Shown here in pieces: positions 13,001 through 26,865 of a stretch of 64,000 nt of DNA. Each line of letters opens with the position of its first letter. The first letter of the stretch is position 1. The notes beneath the pieces were generated by a model. The model ran no database searches, was not told the DNA's origin, and saw only the letters and a program-made list of their open reading frames with translations. The stretch is from Camarhynchus parvulus (lineage: Eukaryota > Chordata > Aves > Passeriformes > Thraupidae), in NCBI RefSeq assembly GCF_901933205.1, contig NC_044572.1, positions 29,412,501 through 29,476,500 on the forward strand, read 5' to 3'. The translations under genes were made by a program, and so were the position numbers.

Positions 13001-14652
13001 AATAAGACGATAGCTATGCAGATCATTCTAAAAGATAAGGAAAGTATTTCTCTGAATATTTTTAGGTTTTCTTTCAAGTAATACATAAGTAATTAAGGTA
13101 GCACTTGAGTTCAGCTAGGTAGCTGGGTTCAAAATTACTAGAGCAGGTTCATAATTGAACGTCTGTACACACAGCCTTCCTTTCTGAACTAAGAAAATGC
13201 AATCAATTTTTCATTAGTGGATACTCCTCAAAATAGAAATAATTTTGAAATCTAGACACTGAGGATGCCATGAGGATTGGAAAAAAGTGAGTGGCACTGG
13301 AAGAACCAAGCTGTCACTGTGCTTATGTAGTTTAGCAGACCACTTAATTAGTGAAATCTGATGGATCTGAGTTAATTCCCTGTAGTTAAATGGGCATACA
13401 TTCATGATAATCAAGCGAAATCTGGACAAATTGTGCATAAATACATAATACTGTACTGTAAGTCTCTCTCACATTTTTGATCAGTCATGCTTCTTATAGT
13501 TTATACAAAAAAAATGGAGAGCCATCAAAATTTAAAATGACTGTGTGAATCTACTGAGAACAAACAAATATTTTAAATCTTCTGGAGTCTGTGAGGATTA
13601 AGTCTTTGATGCTTTTGCTTTTATCTTTTCCTGTAAGACTCACAGAATTAAACCTGAAGGTAAACATTACTCATTTGTTAAAAAAAAAAAAGTCCAACAA
13701 AACAGTGCAAACAAATAAACAAACAAACAAAAACTCAAATAGGATTCCTTTCTCTAGTATGATAAGAATAGACAGATTCACCCTAGATCAGCAGGTTTAA
13801 AACAGCTCCATTATCTACATGTTCTACAGCATGTAGGTGACCAGGGTTCAGTTCCTTCCCTCAGTTCTCCAAATCTTTTTTCCCTCCCTGTAAAAACATT
13901 GTTTGCGTGATCATGCCGAATGATCGATAAAAATTCCTGGACCAAAAAAATTCTGTGAAGAGCTTGTTATGAAGAACACTTTCAACACATTCAATGACTG
14001 CATCTTAGGCAAGAGTTTTCATTCAGCACTTAGCCACTATCTGATTGAAGCACTTTACAAGAGTGAGTTTGCCAGCAGTGACAGTACAATGCCTGTGAAT
14101 CATCTTGCCCTCTGAGTTGCTCCAAAAGCTACCTAATGCTTGAGCTAGCAGCAGGTCTGCCACCTGTATGGGACTGGTACAAAAGTACTGGCAGAAATAG
14201 GCCATTAAACAGATGTGATGTCTGCAAAACTATGTTATGTGTTTGAGGTTTCTTAAAGGTGGTCTCTTAATACAGTATGTTACCAAATATGAAATATTAA
14301 TATTAACATGAAATGTAATCATTTTAATATATGTTACTGTGTTACCTACAGGCTCTATGAGGTGCCAGTCTGGTAACCTTGCAAAAAACACCATCAGGGT
14401 TTTTAAGAGGAAGGAAAAAATTAATCTTGTCATCAGTACAGGAAAGCTGAAATGCTCCAGAGGCACAGGAACCTTGCTTTCTGCTCTGACAAACCTGCAC
14501 TCTGCGACCTGCTGAAAACCTAAGACTTGTCTGAAGTCAACTGAAGCTGTAGCAAGTCATTCCTCTGTTTTCAGAAAGCTGTGGATCAATTTGATAGCAC
14601 TAATAAATTCAAGTGGAAGTGGGATTTAAGCCTTCCACACAGCAGCAGCATA

Positions 14653-15000
14653 TAGAATCACAGAATCACAGAATCTCCTCAGCTGAAAGGGACCCACAAG
14701 GATCATTGAAGTCCCTACTCCTGGGCCTGCACAGGACAGCCCCAAAAATCACTCTATGCACCTGAGAACACTTTCCAAACACTCCTTGAACTCTGCCAGG
14801 CTTGGTACTGTCACCACTTCCCTGAGAAACCTGTTCCAAGCTCCCAGCCACCCTCTGGGTGAAGAACCTTTTCCTGATATCCAACCTAAACCTCCCCTGA
14901 CACAGCTTCATACCATTTCCTTGGGTCCTGTCACTGGTCACCAGAGAGAAGAGATCAGTGCCTGCTCCTGCACTTCCCCTTGTGAAGAAGTTATAACTGC
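14653..15000 (-). mobile_element. CR1 LINE 3' fragment
   Basis: Begins with the reverse-complemented CR1 terminus 'tagaatcacagaatcacag' and continues with typical text: 'ggacagccccaaaaatcac', 'cttggtactgtcaccactt', 'ccctgagaaacctgttcca', 'ctgggtgaagaaccttttcc'. The inserted strand is minus, the same as the gene. Only fragments of the decayed ORF2 C-terminus remain. Confidence 0.88.
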
Positions 15001-18000
15001 ATTCTCCTCAGTGTTTGTGTTGTGGGTTCTCTGCTGTCTTGTCCACTGTGAGAGTCCATCAATACTTCAATGGGCTGCACCATTAAGTTTTGCAGCTAGC
15101 CAGGAATACAGAGCAGACCCACCACAGAAAAAATGACTTAACAGGTGCTGGCCTCCTGCAAAACATAACATCTTGATCACACAAATCATTTACAGACCAC
15201 TGCACTTCTCCAGACACCAAGCAAAGATGGGGCAGCTATGGATCTGTATGACTGCATTTGACCTGTGGGGCTAGTAGCAGAGCAAAAGCAGTTCAGCACA
15301 GTTTAGCTGGTTTTCTCCTATTACAAATAGAGAAATGCACCAGTTTCAAGCTCTGTTTCACTTGATGACTGTTGTTTTAGCCCTAGCTGGCAATGAGAAA
15401 GAAGGCAAAAATGAGATTGTAGAGAAGACAGAGAAGTGGTAGGGGAGCAAGTCAGAAGGGACAAAAGGAAAAATCACAGAGTAAAAAGTTTTAATAGACA
15501 ACTATCTCACCCTGAAAATATTAAAAAAACACACTGCTAAAGATCAGGTGAGATTATATCAATGTCTGAGGCTCTGTCTGACAGGTAACTGTGCCATATA
15601 CTGTAGGTGAAATCAATAATTTTAAAAAACCTTCAAAGAAGCACAGAGGACATTTCTACCCAGTGAGATGTGGGGTCATCAGTGTAACTGTATTACAAAA
15701 GAAAAAGAATAAATTACAAAAAAATTCCAAAAACTACCTAATGGGAACAGAGGAAACAATACAGCACTTCTTCAATAAACCCATAGCACAAGCAAAAAAT
15801 ACATATTTAGGGTATATTCAACACAGTATATTTCACTATTAGAAGCTTTTCCTTTCTATACCATATTGCATTGACAACATAGATTGGTTTTGTCACTTTT
15901 CAAGAAAAAATGAACACAGTAGTTCACAAACATCTAAGTTGATAACATTGTGCAAGACATGAAATGCTTTTACTATCTCAGATTACAGAACTTGGCATAC
16001 AAATGTGCAGCAACAGTTTCATACACTTTGTGACATACAATTTGCGACTGTGACTAGCAGGGTTATGTAAAAAGACTGGACAACTTTTAATTAATGACTA
16101 ACAAAGTTGTAAGGTTTTTGGAAAGAATGAGTGATGCATTTGAATGTCCTGGGGGGCTGCTAAAAATCAGTGCAGAAGAAATGTGAGCATTTTTTTTTCC
16201 TTTCTTCCAGTTTAAGCACATTTTTCTTCCCTTCTATAGGTGCTAACTTTATATGTAATATAAGCATAATAGACATTCAGATCTCCAAAATAAGAAGAGG
16301 CATGTGTCCATTCAGTCTTTAAAATCTTCATTATACAACTCCTACAGACTGTGAATAATCTGAAATACAAGCACATGGCTGCAGCAACAAATTGATTGGA
16401 AACATTCCTTTTGATTACAGATATTTTATTTGAGATGTCTCAGAGGAAAAACCATATGGCCTTCTAAAAAACAACAACAACAACAAAAATTCTTCTTTGG
16501 GAAAAGAAGTACACAAAACCCAAGAGATACTGAGGGACAAAGCATGCGTGGACATGTACTGGACTATTGTTCACATCCAGCCCTGTGGCTTCCAAACTTT
16601 TAGGACGATAAAATCAGTTCAGTGGGGTAAAGGCCACATTCCAATCTTGGCTACAGAAATACAAACCAAAAGCAATGACAGCATTACAAGCCTGGTTACT
16701 TCGCAGTAGCAGAGACTGAATTTCAATTTTAAACTCTGTATTTTGCTACAGGAGATCCAATATGCAATTGGTTTTAAACGGTTCTCTCAAAATTTCAAAA
16801 GCAGCTTTAAAGTGAGTCAGATGTCAGTGTTTTGAGCAGCAAGACACAGTGGGAGGGAGTGGCTGTTCAGAAGCTCATTGTTAATTGTTTGATATCACAG
16901 ATTTCCCTAATTTGATTCTCTTAATTGAATCTAGCTAGTTGCATACAAAGTGGCTTTGAAGTTGCATCATCTTATCATTCGGTGAGGAGGGACTGATTGC
17001 AGAATAGATCATAAAAACTTTGTGTACAAGTTACACACTGAAATATAAAAACACCTTTGAATCACACCTGAATGTCCATCCTACAGCTTTCATCTTATCG
17101 CTCAGATTCTACTTCTCTGACCACGTGTCTGTGATGTTAAGGTGTAGTTTATGTCCATCTCTGTCTTTTCCCGTCTGTAACTGAGGCTCTACAACCTGCT
17201 GGAATGCAAAAATATAAATTCCTTGCAATTCAAGACTTTCATGTAAGGCCAAGCTAGTTTACGTTTAACACAAGAACACAAACTACATGGAAAAAAATCA
17301 AACAAAAAACCCCAACAACAATGAAAAAAAACAACACAGGCTGATGAAAAAGTATCCAGAAATGAGACAAAAGTTACAAGGACATGAGGTGACATCTCTC
17401 CTTGGAGAGTAAGAGGAGAGGAGTCAGCAGGGGTAAAACAAGTTACAACAGAATTTAGTAATAAGATTTATTTCCTTTGTCTCTCACACCAATATTAGGT
17501 TTTAACACATCAATTTTGCAGTAATTCTGATTGTTCTCAACATTCTTTTGCACAAAACACAAACTTGTTCCAGCTCCAAAGCAGTCTTCACACAGTGAAT
17601 ATAATAAGCAGAAAAGGAACTTAAAATTTCTTGCAAGGATGAATAATTCCATAAGCAAAGTACCTCTAAGCACAGGTATGCTCAAATACACTCAAAACTG
17701 CTGTGAATGGAGAAAGTGCATCTGCACTCTATTGTCTTCCTTGAGGTATTTTACCTACACAATGTTTACCTACTCACTTAAGACAGGACAGTTCGTCTGA
17801 CCAGCACTCCAGGACATGAACTGAATGAATCCCTACTCAGAAGGCACAAGGAAATAATAATAATAACACCTGAAAATGTTGATCCAAACTCTCAGTTTCT
17901 CTACTCTTTATTTGTTTGTTATCCTTAGCCCATAGTCTAAAGTCAGTGCAAATAGAGCATCTGTCCTTAAAGTTTTCAGCTAAGCAACGGTGGGAGCATA

Positions 18001-18229
18001 TGAATTTTGAATGATTAATCCTAGAGGAAGGATGAGTCTTAAAATCTGGTGTGAGCAGAGGTCCAGAAAGCAGCAGTGAACAGTCTGGACCCAGTCCAAC
18101 AGATGTGGCAGGAAAGTATAAAAACACACTAGGAAACCACAATGGTAAAGTGCTCTGTTTTCACAGGGTAGCCAAGAGGAATGGCAAACACCCGACACTC
18201 TGTTCCCATGGAAGTGTGGATGGAAGTAA

Positions 18230-18540
18230 AGACATTTGCTCTACAACTCCCTGAGAGGAGGATGTAGCCAAGTTGGGTCAGACTCTTCTCCCAGGCAACC
18301 AGTAATAGGACAAAGAGGAAATGGCCTCAAGTTGCATCAGGGGAGGTTCAAGTTGGAAATCAGGAATAAAATTTTAACAACAGTTAAGCACTGGAACAGG
18401 CTACCCAGGGAAGTGGTAGAGTCATCATCCTTGGAAGTATTAAAAAAATTAGTAGATGTGGCACTTCACAATATGATTTAGTGGGGACTGTGGTATTCTA
18501 TCAAAGGTGGAACTTAGTATCTTGGAAGTCTTCTCCAAAT
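18230..18540 (+). mobile_element. CR1 LINE 3' fragment with ORF2 C-terminal remnant
   Basis: Plus-strand translation contains HWNRLPREVVESSSLEVLKK, the conserved C-terminal tail seen in avian CR1-like reverse transcriptases, preceded by RGNGLKLHQGRFKLEIRN. The copy is 5'-truncated, and its 3' end is degraded ('cttggaagtcttctccaaatttaatg'). It is a non-functional fragment. Confidence 0.85.
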
Positions 18541-21407
18541 TTAATGCTCCTGCTGTGATGGCTACTCTTGAGTCTCACTCCCATCAGACCATCCCTCCAC
18601 TGTTAAACCAAATGGAGGACTCTATCCTGCCACTAGCTACAGATTAAACCATGGCATAGCTGGAGAGTAAATAGCCAGTCTCCATAAAAACCCCTTGAGT
18701 GAAGCCCAGTGATAGGCAGGCAGAAAAGGGCACATAATTTGCCTTGCAGCAAAACCATGGCAAACAGATAAAGCAGTTAGTAGCATTCCTCAGGGCTCAC
18801 CAGTAAATCCTTATCCTTCAACTCACAATGTATAATCCTTATAGCTGTAAGGGGACAGATGTGCTTGCTTTTAGATTCTAGTTTTCTCTTAGGCTATGTG
18901 GTCCAGCTACACCACAAAGATAGAGCTCACAGATGTTCTTTTACATAAAAATCAGTTTGCCAAGACAGACTTCTCTCTCTTTCTGCCAACAAGTATCAGC
19001 CCAAATCATGTAACACAATAGCCTGTCTATATACAAACAAAAGCACTCAAAATGAAAATATATCCAAGTGGTAAAACTTGTAAAATAACAAAAAAAAATT
19101 TGTGCTTTTAAAAGAGACGCTATTTTAAAGCTTTAAAAAGAAACAGAAAGAAATAGAATAAAAAAGGAATAAAAAAGGAATGAGTCCTGTTTTAGCCGAT
19201 GGATTAATTTTACCCTATAATTAAGATATTTTATTAAAACTAAGGCATATTAAATATTTTATTAGCTATGAACACATATGTTTTTATGGGACTATCATTC
19301 AGTGTTAATTTTATTCTTCAGGTATGTTGTATCTTGAGTTGCATAACAGAAGAGACTAAGAGACCTTTAACACTTACAATTAAACTGTTACCAAAGTTTC
19401 CTTTTAAAAATTCTAAAACTGTTTTGTGCCTACTTGCAACTTAAAATATGTCTGTGACTGGCTGCATAGGCAAGTTTGGCTCTCCCTAGTACCTTCTATA
19501 CTAGTACCTTCTTCTATCTATAGAAGTTTCCAAGGGCATGATTAAACATGACTTGTAAGTTTATCATGTCACTCAGTCATCACTTTAAAATGTGGGCCAT
19601 CCAAAGCTAATTGAAATCCATGGGTTGAACAAGTGACCAATGTTATTTTCACAGTGATGGATGGCATTAGTATTTTTCATAAGAAAGTGGACTGCCATTT
19701 TTCCAAAATAGTAAGGTAGAAGAGGTGATATTGTAGACTCTTGTAGACTGTCTGCACGTGAAATGCTTTTGATTTTTACCTTTCCCTATAAAAATTGAAT
19801 ATTCATCTAAATTACTGTTGCCAGTATTTAGAAGTGATGCAAGAACCATGATTATCATGAGACTTGAATAATTCACTCGCAAAATGTCTAAAGTAATTTA
19901 AAATATGCTAATTTTGAACAATATTTAAAACAAACTGAAGAATAATTTAGAGGGTTTAAAAATTTTTTTGGCTTATTCTCTGAATATAACAGTCAAAAAT
20001 GAAAGCAAACAGAACACTAAGTAGCCTCCACTCCCATAGCAAAAATCTTGATAGCATCTAACCATTACAGATGCTGGATGTAATACTGCTGAGGAATTTT
20101 AAACTCATTTTAAAAAGTCAATACTTTTTTTAATAGAAACTGTATAACACTAACATCATTTAGGTTTAAGGGAAATGTAGTGGCTTAATTTTGTGGAGTT
20201 CTGGTCTTGGTATCACAGTTACCAAGGAAATAATACTCATGAAAAGGTCAGCTAGTCAAGTGGGAACACTGGATGGCACAGACATAAATCCCAGCACTCA
20301 CCATGTGAGCTCAGTTATGACAGCCTGCAGAGTTATTATGTCATAGATTTGTTTGGTAAAAAAGGAAAGGAACGTAGCTCTGTTTAAGCCTTATCCAGAA
20401 TTAAAAACCAGTTCTGCTGTTCAAATAATTTAGGTGTTAGTTCCAACTAGAAAGCATAACTTTTTCTCTTTGACTCCCTTTTATTTTTTCTCCTTCCAGC
20501 TTCAGTATTTGCTTCCAAATTCACAGCTGCATTTAGAAGTGCATGTATCCTTTTACATGGGCACTGATTTCACATTGTTCATCTCCTCAGCCTGTATTGA
20601 TTAGATAAATGTGTGGTTTGGCTTTTCCTGGACATGCTTTAAAAGTTTCCTCCGAACAAAAGAAGTAATCTCTGACTCCATTTCCACTAAATTCTCTCTT
20701 GATTCAATATCTCTTTTGTCTTCAACAAACTGTATTCCCTTGTGCCTGCTCTTGGCCTCAGCTTTTACCCTGAGTGTTCTGCTTCCATAAATCTGCTGCC
20801 TATTCAGTCAGCAGAATTATGTCTGCAGCAGTACAGACGTGACACAGCCTCTTCTCTTGACACTCCAGCTTGTCCTCAGTCACAATGTCCCCTTCACAAT
20901 GACTGCTGAGATTCTCTTTCCATTACTTCCTTGAAGCTTACCTGGGAAGAACTTTAACTTTTGCTGCTTAAAACCCTTTTATATGCTCAAAATGAGATTC
21001 CATTCTCCCAGTCAAATCTAACAGCAACATATTCCTTTCAAGGTCCATTAGGAAAACACAGGCTTCTTTTGCTTGAGGTTGTTTGTGGACTTGTTCCAGT
21101 CCAAAGATGGGACTTAAAAATCCTTTCTAAGTTACTGCATTTTGATTATTTCCCACTGGTTTCTGTATACTCTTTCCTATAACCGGATCAGACACTAGCA
21201 GAAAGGATTTCCTGAACTGGTTAGGCTAATCTTCACCTAAAATTATTCTTGTGTCCATGCCTCAGTGATTTACTCTTCTTATAACAGCGATGGTGCAGCA
21301 CACATTTTTACAGTCTATAAACTAGACAATATTATAGAAATGTATTAGAAAAAAACTTCCTGTCTTCCACCCCCCTGATTTTTTTTTTCAAATATTTGCT
21401 CTCTTAC

Positions 21408-21444
21408 CAATATCCTGGACAATATAAGCAGTGAGTTCCATAAT
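21408..21444 (-). CDS. Possible internal coding exon (37 nt)
   Basis: Acceptor ...tgtgtcttgaaagtttag and donor ATTG|gtaaga. All three frames are open, so coding support is weak. In the frame demanded by exon 24030-24085 it reads (K)LWNSLLILSRIL and ends at a codon boundary, exactly the phase required by the terminal exon 6246-6350. The joined hydrophobic sequence would form a helix running into DPLLLQETVNS. Transcript evidence would be decisive. Confidence 0.3.
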
Positions 21445-22029
21445 CTAAACTTTCAAGACACAGGTCTCACTTTTATAGAGAGAATAATTAAGTCCAAACT
21501 CACTCCTGAAATCTTTTATAGTTGCAATTCATATATATGCCAAGAGTATTATTCTTATTGAGAGTAAATTATCTGACTTATTCTTCCTTTTAATTTTTCT
21601 CAATATACTTTTATAAATTTCTAATACCAGGATAAAAATTTGAAGTGTGCCTTTTGAATGCGAGTTTTGTGTATTTCTTCATGACCAATCTCAAAGCTTT
21701 ATGAATGTACACTAGAATTAATTTGTTCAAACAAACTTAAAAATAAAAAATGGTGTTGTACAAAATGGCAATAAATATCAGTTAGGGCCATTATAATTTT
21801 GCATTGACATTTAAAATTATTAATCAGAAGTCTCTAAACATCAACCTAAATATCAGAAAGAACATATTTTAAAATTTGGAGCTATTTATAAACTGTAAAT
21901 ATGCCAAAAATCATCTTTCCCAAAGCATTTCTAGATTCATCTCATTAGGATGCATTTAGGGAAGTAATCAATTTTAAAAGCATTGCATATGAATCCTTGT
22001 TTCTGCAACTACCATCATATTAAGTAAAT

Positions 22030-22245
22030 AAATCACAGAATCATCAAGGTTGGAAGAGACCTTCAAGCCCAGCAAGCCCAACCATCAGCCCAGCACCAGC
22101 AGAATCATCCTTAAGCCACATCCTCAAGTGCCTCATCCAGACACCTCTTGAACACTTCCAGAGAGTGTGACTCCACCATCTCCCTGGGCAACTTATTCCA
22201 ATGCCTGACCACTCTTTCAGTGAAACATTTTCTTTTCTTATATTT
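22030..22245 (-). mobile_element. CR1 LINE 3' fragment
   Basis: Starts 'aatcacagaatcatcaaggt' then 'tggaagagaccttcaagccc', standard reverse-oriented CR1 3' end. Then comes 'cctcatccagacacctcttg' and 'accactctttcagtgaaaca'. Truncated at about 22.24 kb. It lies about 0.6 kb from candidate exon 21408-21444, in the gene-sense orientation. Confidence 0.9.
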
Positions 22246-24029
22246 AAATATGTGGCAATCAAATTCATATTCTGCAGTCAGTAAATATCAGGAGCTCTAA
22301 AGCCAAATCAGTAAGTAGAAGCAATCCTTTATTGTGCTTAATTGATAATGTTCTGAGAAAGCTGCCATGGACCCCAGACAATTCTCTGTGTCCTTGTGTT
22401 GGCTGCTGTGATGTTATATTCTGCTTTGACTCTGGTATGTGCTTAAAGGAACCAATACTGTATTTACACAATAGATAATACATAAAATGTAATAAGTTAT
22501 GACAAGCATTGTATTTCAAGACAATTATAATTTGCCTCTAGTAGATTTATAAGGCATGGAACTAAATACCTATTGAGTTTTACCACCCAAGAAGTACTGT
22601 TTTGGACTGAAATGCCTGGATTATATTACTGATATAAAATGGAAAATAAACATCAAAATAAGAAAACAAGAAATAGACTGATTTGTGAATGATGTCATTG
22701 CACACCAGCTCCAGGACATTAGTTTTATCAAGAAGACTGAAGCTATTTAAAAAAGCAAATGCTATCAGTTACTTTTCAATTTCTTAAAGTGCTAGGCAAA
22801 GAGAAATACAGTTCAGGTGAAAAGAACTAGAAAAGTCTGATAAGCAGCATTACAAAGCAGAAGTATTGTGAGATTCTGCCCGCACCCACTGTTTACAGTT
22901 CATGCACTAATATGATCTGATTTGGTAACTTAGAATCTGAAAATAATAGTTTTTTAAAGTTCAGATACACAGAATAGCACTCATTTGTGACCAAACAGTC
23001 AAAATTCAGGAAGCTTGATTGCATGCATTCATTAAAAAAGACAGTCCTTGAATCCTTGTATTTAAGTCAGGTAATTCAGACTGCTGTGTCACTTGCAACT
23101 GCACTTAAGGTTTGTAACTTGTGGAATCTCGAAAAGTTTATTTTGAAATCAGTTCCTTTTCTCGAAAGAACTGCAAAAACATAAAAAGCATCACAAATCA
23201 CTAGAATAGATTAGCTAGCTACTGCCCAGATTGCCAGTCCCACCTCATGTAGAGAGACACATCCAAGATTCCACATCAACAGATCACCAAGACTTGGTTT
23301 CATTTAATCACTGGATGAAACCACGGCCCAGCAGAGGATGTTGGCAATAACAAACACCATATACTTCAGCTGCAATAACTGAGGATGGCTTCTGGCCAGT
23401 GCACTGCAAGGTTCTTATGGCATCCCAACAACAGCACCTTTCTTGGAAAGGTGTGAAAATGGCTGATATGAATTGCTAGTTTGTCACAAATATATCCACA
23501 GTGTACTTAATCTGGGATTCTAAATCTTATTGGCTTTTAGACAAAGCATTATTGACAATTAACTGTACCTCAAATTCAGTTTAAATCATTCTTCATAAAA
23601 CATGTAAAATGCATACCTTTGTTTCTACTATAAAAAATTTCAATTACATCTTCAGATGCCAGCCATCAGAAGTAGAAATCAGCATGAACAATGTGTTCAC
23701 CCAAAGTACATTTTGTTCACCACTTCTGCTACCTGTCTATTGCTTTCACTCTTTGGCAAATTCTGCTTTTCAGCTGTGGCTTCAGACATTACATGAAAAG
23801 TAAAGAATGAAAACCAGAAGGTGGAACACTACTGTGAAGCCTAAATGAGCAAACTATAGAATTCCATTACATAAATAAAAGCAGGAATCAGATTCCAAAG
23901 GCAATGTAAAAAAGGTGAGAAATCTGGCTTGTATATGGATCAGAGTGTTTTTAAAATGTCCTTCTGTACAACATTAACAATTCTGAGCTCTTATAGGGAT
24001 GAAAAAGGGATGTAGCTACAAAAACTTAC

Positions 24030-24085
24030 TTTAAATTTGGACAACCCAGATTGACACAATCCACAACAAAGTCAGAATTATGAAA
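24030..24085 (-). CDS. Probable internal coding exon (56 nt)
   Basis: Acceptor tract ...gctgttctcccattgcctag and donor AAA|gtaagt are both strong. Only phase 0 is open to the end, matching the end of exon 47828-47956. It reads FHNSDFVVDCVNLGCPNL and leaves two bases. The next candidate (21408-21444) supplies the third base. The fragment superficially recalls 'DFVDLNLGCP' of dihydrouridine synthases, but nothing else in the gene resembles that family, so I treat this as chance. The main doubt is the roughly 23.7-kb intron on its upstream side. Confidence 0.4.
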
Positions 24086-26088
24086 CTAGGCAATGGGAGA
24101 ACAGCTTTTAACATAGCTAGTAAAATTCACTGCTTCGTCAGATGAGAGAATCCAAAAATATATCAGAATTAAACACAGATTCACAGAAAAACTTCATGAT
24201 TTTCAATAGATCTTGGACATAAAAAGGGTGTGTGAGTTCAGAAGTATAACTTTCAAAATCCAACAATACCTGCAAGTCAAGTAGTTGATGTGTTTGACAC
24301 TGTGCTCCTGATATACTCTGCTTTTGGAAGAGCCAAATGGCTAAAACACAGAATCACATAACCTAAAATCCATAAAACTCTCTATATTAACTTGTCTGAC
24401 TTACTCGACTCTAACATTACCTACAGTAAAGTGGATGGCTAAATCAGAAAGCTTCTTCCCCTCACGCCCCTTCAAAGATATAAATGAACCTCTCCTTTCC
24501 TACACAGTGATTCAGATCAGGAGCCTAACACCTACCATTTAGTTAGATATCATAGTTGGATGTAATAATCAAATAATCCATAATATGAAAAGAAATTATT
24601 TTCTCCTTTTAACATTCCATAGAGAACTTCGTATTTGTTAGAAAATCTCATCTAGCAGAGAAAAATTCTTGTGTGGAAGACAGGCATTTTTAAAAGATCT
24701 ATTTTAAAGGCAAACATATCCCGTTATATATAAGCAGCAAAACACCAAACTAAATACCACAGATTCTTATTTTTCATAAATGCTTCACTTTGCCTGTTGT
24801 GACAACTTTATGAAATTATTACTTGAATAGTCACTGAAAATAAAGGCTATATATTGTAAAAAGTATTGTTTCATAATAGAAACACATATGTAATATATGT
24901 AATTCTGCACCTGCATTAGCTGTCAGTCATGAACTGAAAATTACAATAGAACTTGATAGAATTAAATTCCTACAAATGATACCTAAGAGGAGGTTGGAGT
25001 TTGTTCAAATTGTACTTCAAAGCAGTTGCTATAGCTGCTCATTTAAACAGCCTTGTATTTTCTGCCTGCCTTTCTCTTTCAAGTTTATTTCCAATTTCCC
25101 ATTTACTGAGTGTCTGTGCAAAAGTTCTACATGTTAAGTAATAGATATATTCTTAAAGACCTGTGATTGTCTGTCTTCAATTTAATTAATTTGCTCAGAA
25201 TCTTTGTATATAATGTGAACATAACAAAATTCAGACTCCAGGCATCTTGATTCCATAGCTTAGTGTAGCAAAGAAGGTTCTACAATGCAAAGCATTAAGT
25301 TCAAATACATGGTGATTTAGTTTAAATTAAAAAATTAGAATTCTTAAAAGAATTTATTTTTACAATTATATTGTGTTGTGTTATTTTTATAACTTTTGTA
25401 AACTGTACATAGAAGATTTTGGAACTGAAAACACTGGTCTAGATATTTATATCTACTAAGAATTCAGCAGAATTTGAAATATCCCAATATCAGGATGGAG
25501 ACAAAACAAATTCAAATGGAAGAAGTTTCCATTCTTCCTTGTGGTCAGTAAAAAGAGTAGCTCTGCACATTAGAAGTCTCCATTTGCAGTATTTACTACA
25601 CCTATCCCCCAAGGTAAGGTAAACCACATAAACATGAACATTTAAGAATCCTAACACCTAACTGAGCATAACTGAGTTGAGAAGTTCCACAAGCTTCAGT
25701 GAGGGTCAACCTAATATTAATCTCATTTGCATTTGCTAAATGCCGAGATTTATTAAACAATTGACAGAGCATATAGGAAAAATGGAATATGCCTGCCAGA
25801 TACTGTTGCTTAATTCATGGAAGGTATACAGTGAAACAATGGATAGATGACACATACTGTATGTAACTCACAGATACTGCCAGTTCACCTAAAAGTTCAT
25901 TTTAACAAATGACCAAAGGAGCTCTAAAAATGCCCCCTGCATTATCTGCACCTGCATGAGTTTATTGAGTCTATTCCCAAGCCATACCTATCACACCCAC
26001 TCAGTTAAGCAAAGACAACTGTTAATGAAAAAATATTTTCTAGTTCATTCTGCTCAACCCCTGCTGCCAATCAGTATTCAACAGTGCA

Positions 26089-26135
26089 CTTCCAAAGTTG
26101 CCCGAAGTCAAATTGACTTCGGGCAACTTTGGAAG
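26089..26135. repeat. Perfect 47-nt inverted repeat (23-bp arms, 1-nt centre)
   Basis: Arms 26089-26111 and 26113-26135 are exact reverse complements around a single A at 26112. Flanking bases do not pair. The right arm begins ttgacttcgggcaac. No transposon terminus or duplication was recognised around it. Confidence 0.97.
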
Positions 26136-26865
26136 CAAACACGCTGGAGGAAAGAAACTTGACTCTTGCTACGCCATACTGTGTTTCCCCATACTTCCAA
26201 GTTTGAATCATTTCTCAGGAAGTATTTTTCACATCCCTTGTCAAGTATAGTTCAATCTGTGCCTTAGCTTTCCTGATCCCATCCTTACATATCCAAACTG
26301 CATTCCTCTACACTGCCAAGGTTACTTGTCCTTGCTTCCACTGTCTATGCATTTCTTTCCTACTCCTCGGTTTAAAATTCTTGCTCAGATCTCAAGACAT
26401 CCCTTCCAACCTCAAAAACATTCCTGACAGTGCTGTAACAGGCATCAACCTGTAGGCATAACTGTCAACATTTATCAGCATATGAAGCAAAACTGGGGGC
26501 AAAACACCAAAACAAAAGCCCAATGTACTTTATTATCATACTTTCTAAGCAGTGCTGTTCTCAGCTATACAACACATCTCAGTGCACCAGTGAAATCACT
26601 GCACATGTATATTCTCACTGCTCTCTTAACACACCTCTTGGAATTACCTACTTCTCTTACAACATCTAGAATGTTATTTTGCATAGAGGTGTTTACTCTT
26701 ATATGTCATATCAAACACAGTCCTGCTTGCTTAAGCTGGAGCGTGTGTTTCAGCAAAACTTTCAATCAACAGCAACAAAGTTTAAATGGCATTTATGTAG
26801 AAGGTGTTTAACAAACACCTGACAGAACACATTATCTGCTTGTTACAAGGTTATTATTGATGTTG

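Larger units (their letters stand above)
6351..21407 (-). other. Long intron (tentative)
   Basis: About 15 kb between the terminal exon and candidate exon 21408-21444. It holds CR1 copies at 7.7, 14.7 and 18.2 kb, an A39 run at 9.97 kb, an AAAC repeat near 13.7 kb and a G+C-richer patch at 11.76-12.56 kb. Two open frames of 125-170 codons at 8441-8966 overlap in different frames and resemble nothing known. Confidence 0.4.

Noticed and set aside
13830..13900. tRNA-like 'gggttcagttcc' motif
   Set aside because: No acceptor stem or anticodon arm can be folded around it.
24030..24085. Dihydrouridine synthase similarity (DFV...NLGCP)
   Set aside because: A few residues only; neighbouring exons have no such domain.
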